Origin: Microbacterium sp. SORGH_AS_0862
GTDB taxonomy: Bacteria; Actinomycetota; Actinomycetes; Actinomycetales; Microbacteriaceae
DNA: 64,000 nt
Direction of reading: 5' to 3'
Assembly (NCBI RefSeq): GCF_030818795.1
Contig: NZ_JAUTAY010000001.1
Coordinates: 2,852,001 to 2,916,000, forward strand
Numbering within the stretch: position 1 is the first letter of the stretch; every line of letters starts with the position of its first letter. The notes under the pieces are model-generated. The model worked only from the letters and a program-made list of their open reading frames with translations. It made no database searches and was not told the origin of the DNA. Shown here in pieces: positions 62,947-64,000 of the stretch. A program made the translations under genes and the position numbers.

Positions 62947-64000
62947 ATGGACGAGGACGACACCTTCGACGACGACCGCCGCATCGCGCGGTCGTGGGAG
63001 GCGCCGCCGTCCGGGTTCGATGAGCCGGATCTGATCGACCAGGTCGTGGGTATGGCTTCGCTGGTGTCGTCGTTCGCCGCGCAGCGGGCGGTCGCGATCG
63101 CCGAGGCGCGCTCCGCGGCACTCATCGAGTCGGCCTCGCGCGGGGGAGACCGCGGCATCGCCGAGCGCTCGTTCCGGCTCGAACTCTCGCAGGCGCTGCG
63201 CGTGACCGAGTCGACGGCCGAGCGTCTGGTGTCGCAGGCGGTCGCGCTCACCGAGCGCTACGATCGCGTGCTCGACGCGTTGGGGCGCGGCGCGATCACG
63301 GAGCAGCACGCCCGCATCCTGGTCGACGCGGTGGATGCGGCAGAGGCGCCGCTGCGCGGTGAGCTCGCGACGCTCGCGCTCGAACTCGCCGAGCGGATGC
63401 CGGTCGGTCACTTCCGCTCCGCGGTCCGCGCGCTCGTCGAACGGGCGAGGGCGGTCTCGCTCGACCAGCGCCACGACGACGCGGTGCGCATGCGGCGCGT
63501 CTCGGTCGAGGCGGACGGCGACGGCATGGCCTGGCTGTCCGCGTATCTGCCGGCGGTCGAGGCTCGGGCGATCTTCCATCGGTTCACCGCGATGGGTGGC
63601 GCTCTCCTGGCGGCCGAGCGGGAGCACGCCGCCGGCGCTGACCTCGCCGAGACCAGCATCGGCGACGAGGTCGACGGGACGCTTGCGCCGCGAACGCTCG
63701 ATCAGGTGCGCGCCGATCTGCTCGGCGATCTGCTGGTCGACGCGCAGGTGAGCGATCATCCCGAGGCGGTGCGGGGTGTGCGTGCCACCGTCGTTGTCAC
63801 CGTGCCGGTGCTGTCGTTGCTCGACGATGATGCCGCGGTGAGGGCGCCGGCCGAACTCGACGGCGTCGGGCCCATCCCGATCGGCACCGCACGCACCCTC
63901 TGCGGAGCCGCGGACGGATGGATGCGGGTGCTGACCCACCCCGAGACGGGCGTCGTGCTTTCCGTGGGGCGCACGCGGTACCGCCCGCCGGTCGACCTGC
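62947..64000 (+). CDS. DUF222 (13E12-type) HNH endonuclease, 3' end outside window
   Basis: Frame 1 is open from ATG 62947 to the window end, 351 residues without a stop. The DUF222 pattern is clear: FAAQRAVAIAEARSAALIES, SFRLELSQALRVTESTAERLVSQA, GAITEQHARILVDAV, then TLDQVRADLLGDLLVDAQV and THPETGVVLSVGRTRYRPP. In complete members the HNH motif follows this last element within about 60 residues, so it is cut off here. These genes are multi-copy in actinobacteria and are thought to be mobile or self-spreading. Confidence 0.9.
   Translation, partial: MDEDDTFDDDRRIARSWEAPPSGFDEPDLIDQVVGMASLVSSFAAQRAVAIAEARSAALIESASRGGDRGIAERSFRLELSQALRVTESTAERLVSQAVALTERYDRVLDALGRGAITEQHARILVDAVDAAEAPLRGELATLALELAERMPVGHFRSAVRALVERARAVSLDQRHDDAVRMRRVSVEADGDGMAWLSAYLPAVEARAIFHRFTAMGGALLAAEREHAAGADLAETSIGDEVDGTLAPRTLDQVRADLLGDLLVDAQVSDHPEAVRGVRATVVVTVPVLSLLDDDAAVRAPAELDGVGPIPIGTARTLCGAADGWMRVLTHPETGVVLSVGRTRYRPPVDL

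Overview
The window looks like the chromosome of a high-GC actinobacterium of the family Microbacteriaceae, most likely Microbacterium or a close relative. The evidence is the very high GC content at third codon positions, frequent GTG starts, the recurring GGATGCGG codon string, lineage-typical genes (DUF501, DUF4307, DUF4245, DUF6264, LtrA, a DUF222/13E12 HNH nuclease) and many -10 hexamers of the form TAGNNT about 6-7 bases before the start codon, which suggests leaderless mRNAs. No rRNA, CRISPR array, integrase or complete insertion sequence was seen.

Layout. 1-5600 is core: the end of an O-methyltransferase gene, enolase, an FtsB/DivIC-like septum protein, DUF501, a mycosin-like serine protease and a type II NADH dehydrogenase. 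A short-variable-arm tRNA with anticodon UAA (5655-5727) then borders an accessory block (5801-12345). That block has less GC-biased codon use and some UUA codons. It holds a membrane protein, a MazG-like nucleotide pyrophosphohydrolase overlapping a GIY-YIG plus DUF2075 helicase gene, and, facing them, a DEDDh exonuclease-BRCT-Lsr2-tail fusion and a DUF4236 membrane protein. This block is the best candidate for an undescribed, probably defensive, system.

12500-40400 is mostly housekeeping: LtrA, LemA, a YcaQ-type glycosylase, an AI-2E exporter, ilvA, greA, hemolysin III, uppS, phoH, a likely 6C-type small RNA, a two-component system, fumC, a beta carbonic anhydrase, xseA/xseB, ispH, MOSC, a TetR regulator with two operator-like sites, class II aldolase, glpX, rmuC, a DnaQ-like exonuclease and ychF.

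40400-52300 is a variable zone of small unknown proteins, lipoproteins, an FAD monooxygenase-GNAT-cupin operon, and a drug-type MFS exporter abutting a TetR remnant without its DNA-binding domain. 52400-52730 is a cluster of short inverted repeats. After an ABC-F gene and small enzymes, 56822-62582 is a LacI-controlled uptake and hydrolysis operon (MFS, type B carboxylesterase, GH3 hydrolase) with a perfect palindrome as likely operator. The window ends inside a DUF222 HNH nuclease gene.

Six positions in five genes look frameshifted. All six have the same sign and are explained by one extra base in a short G or C run, so sequence error is a serious alternative to real gene decay.
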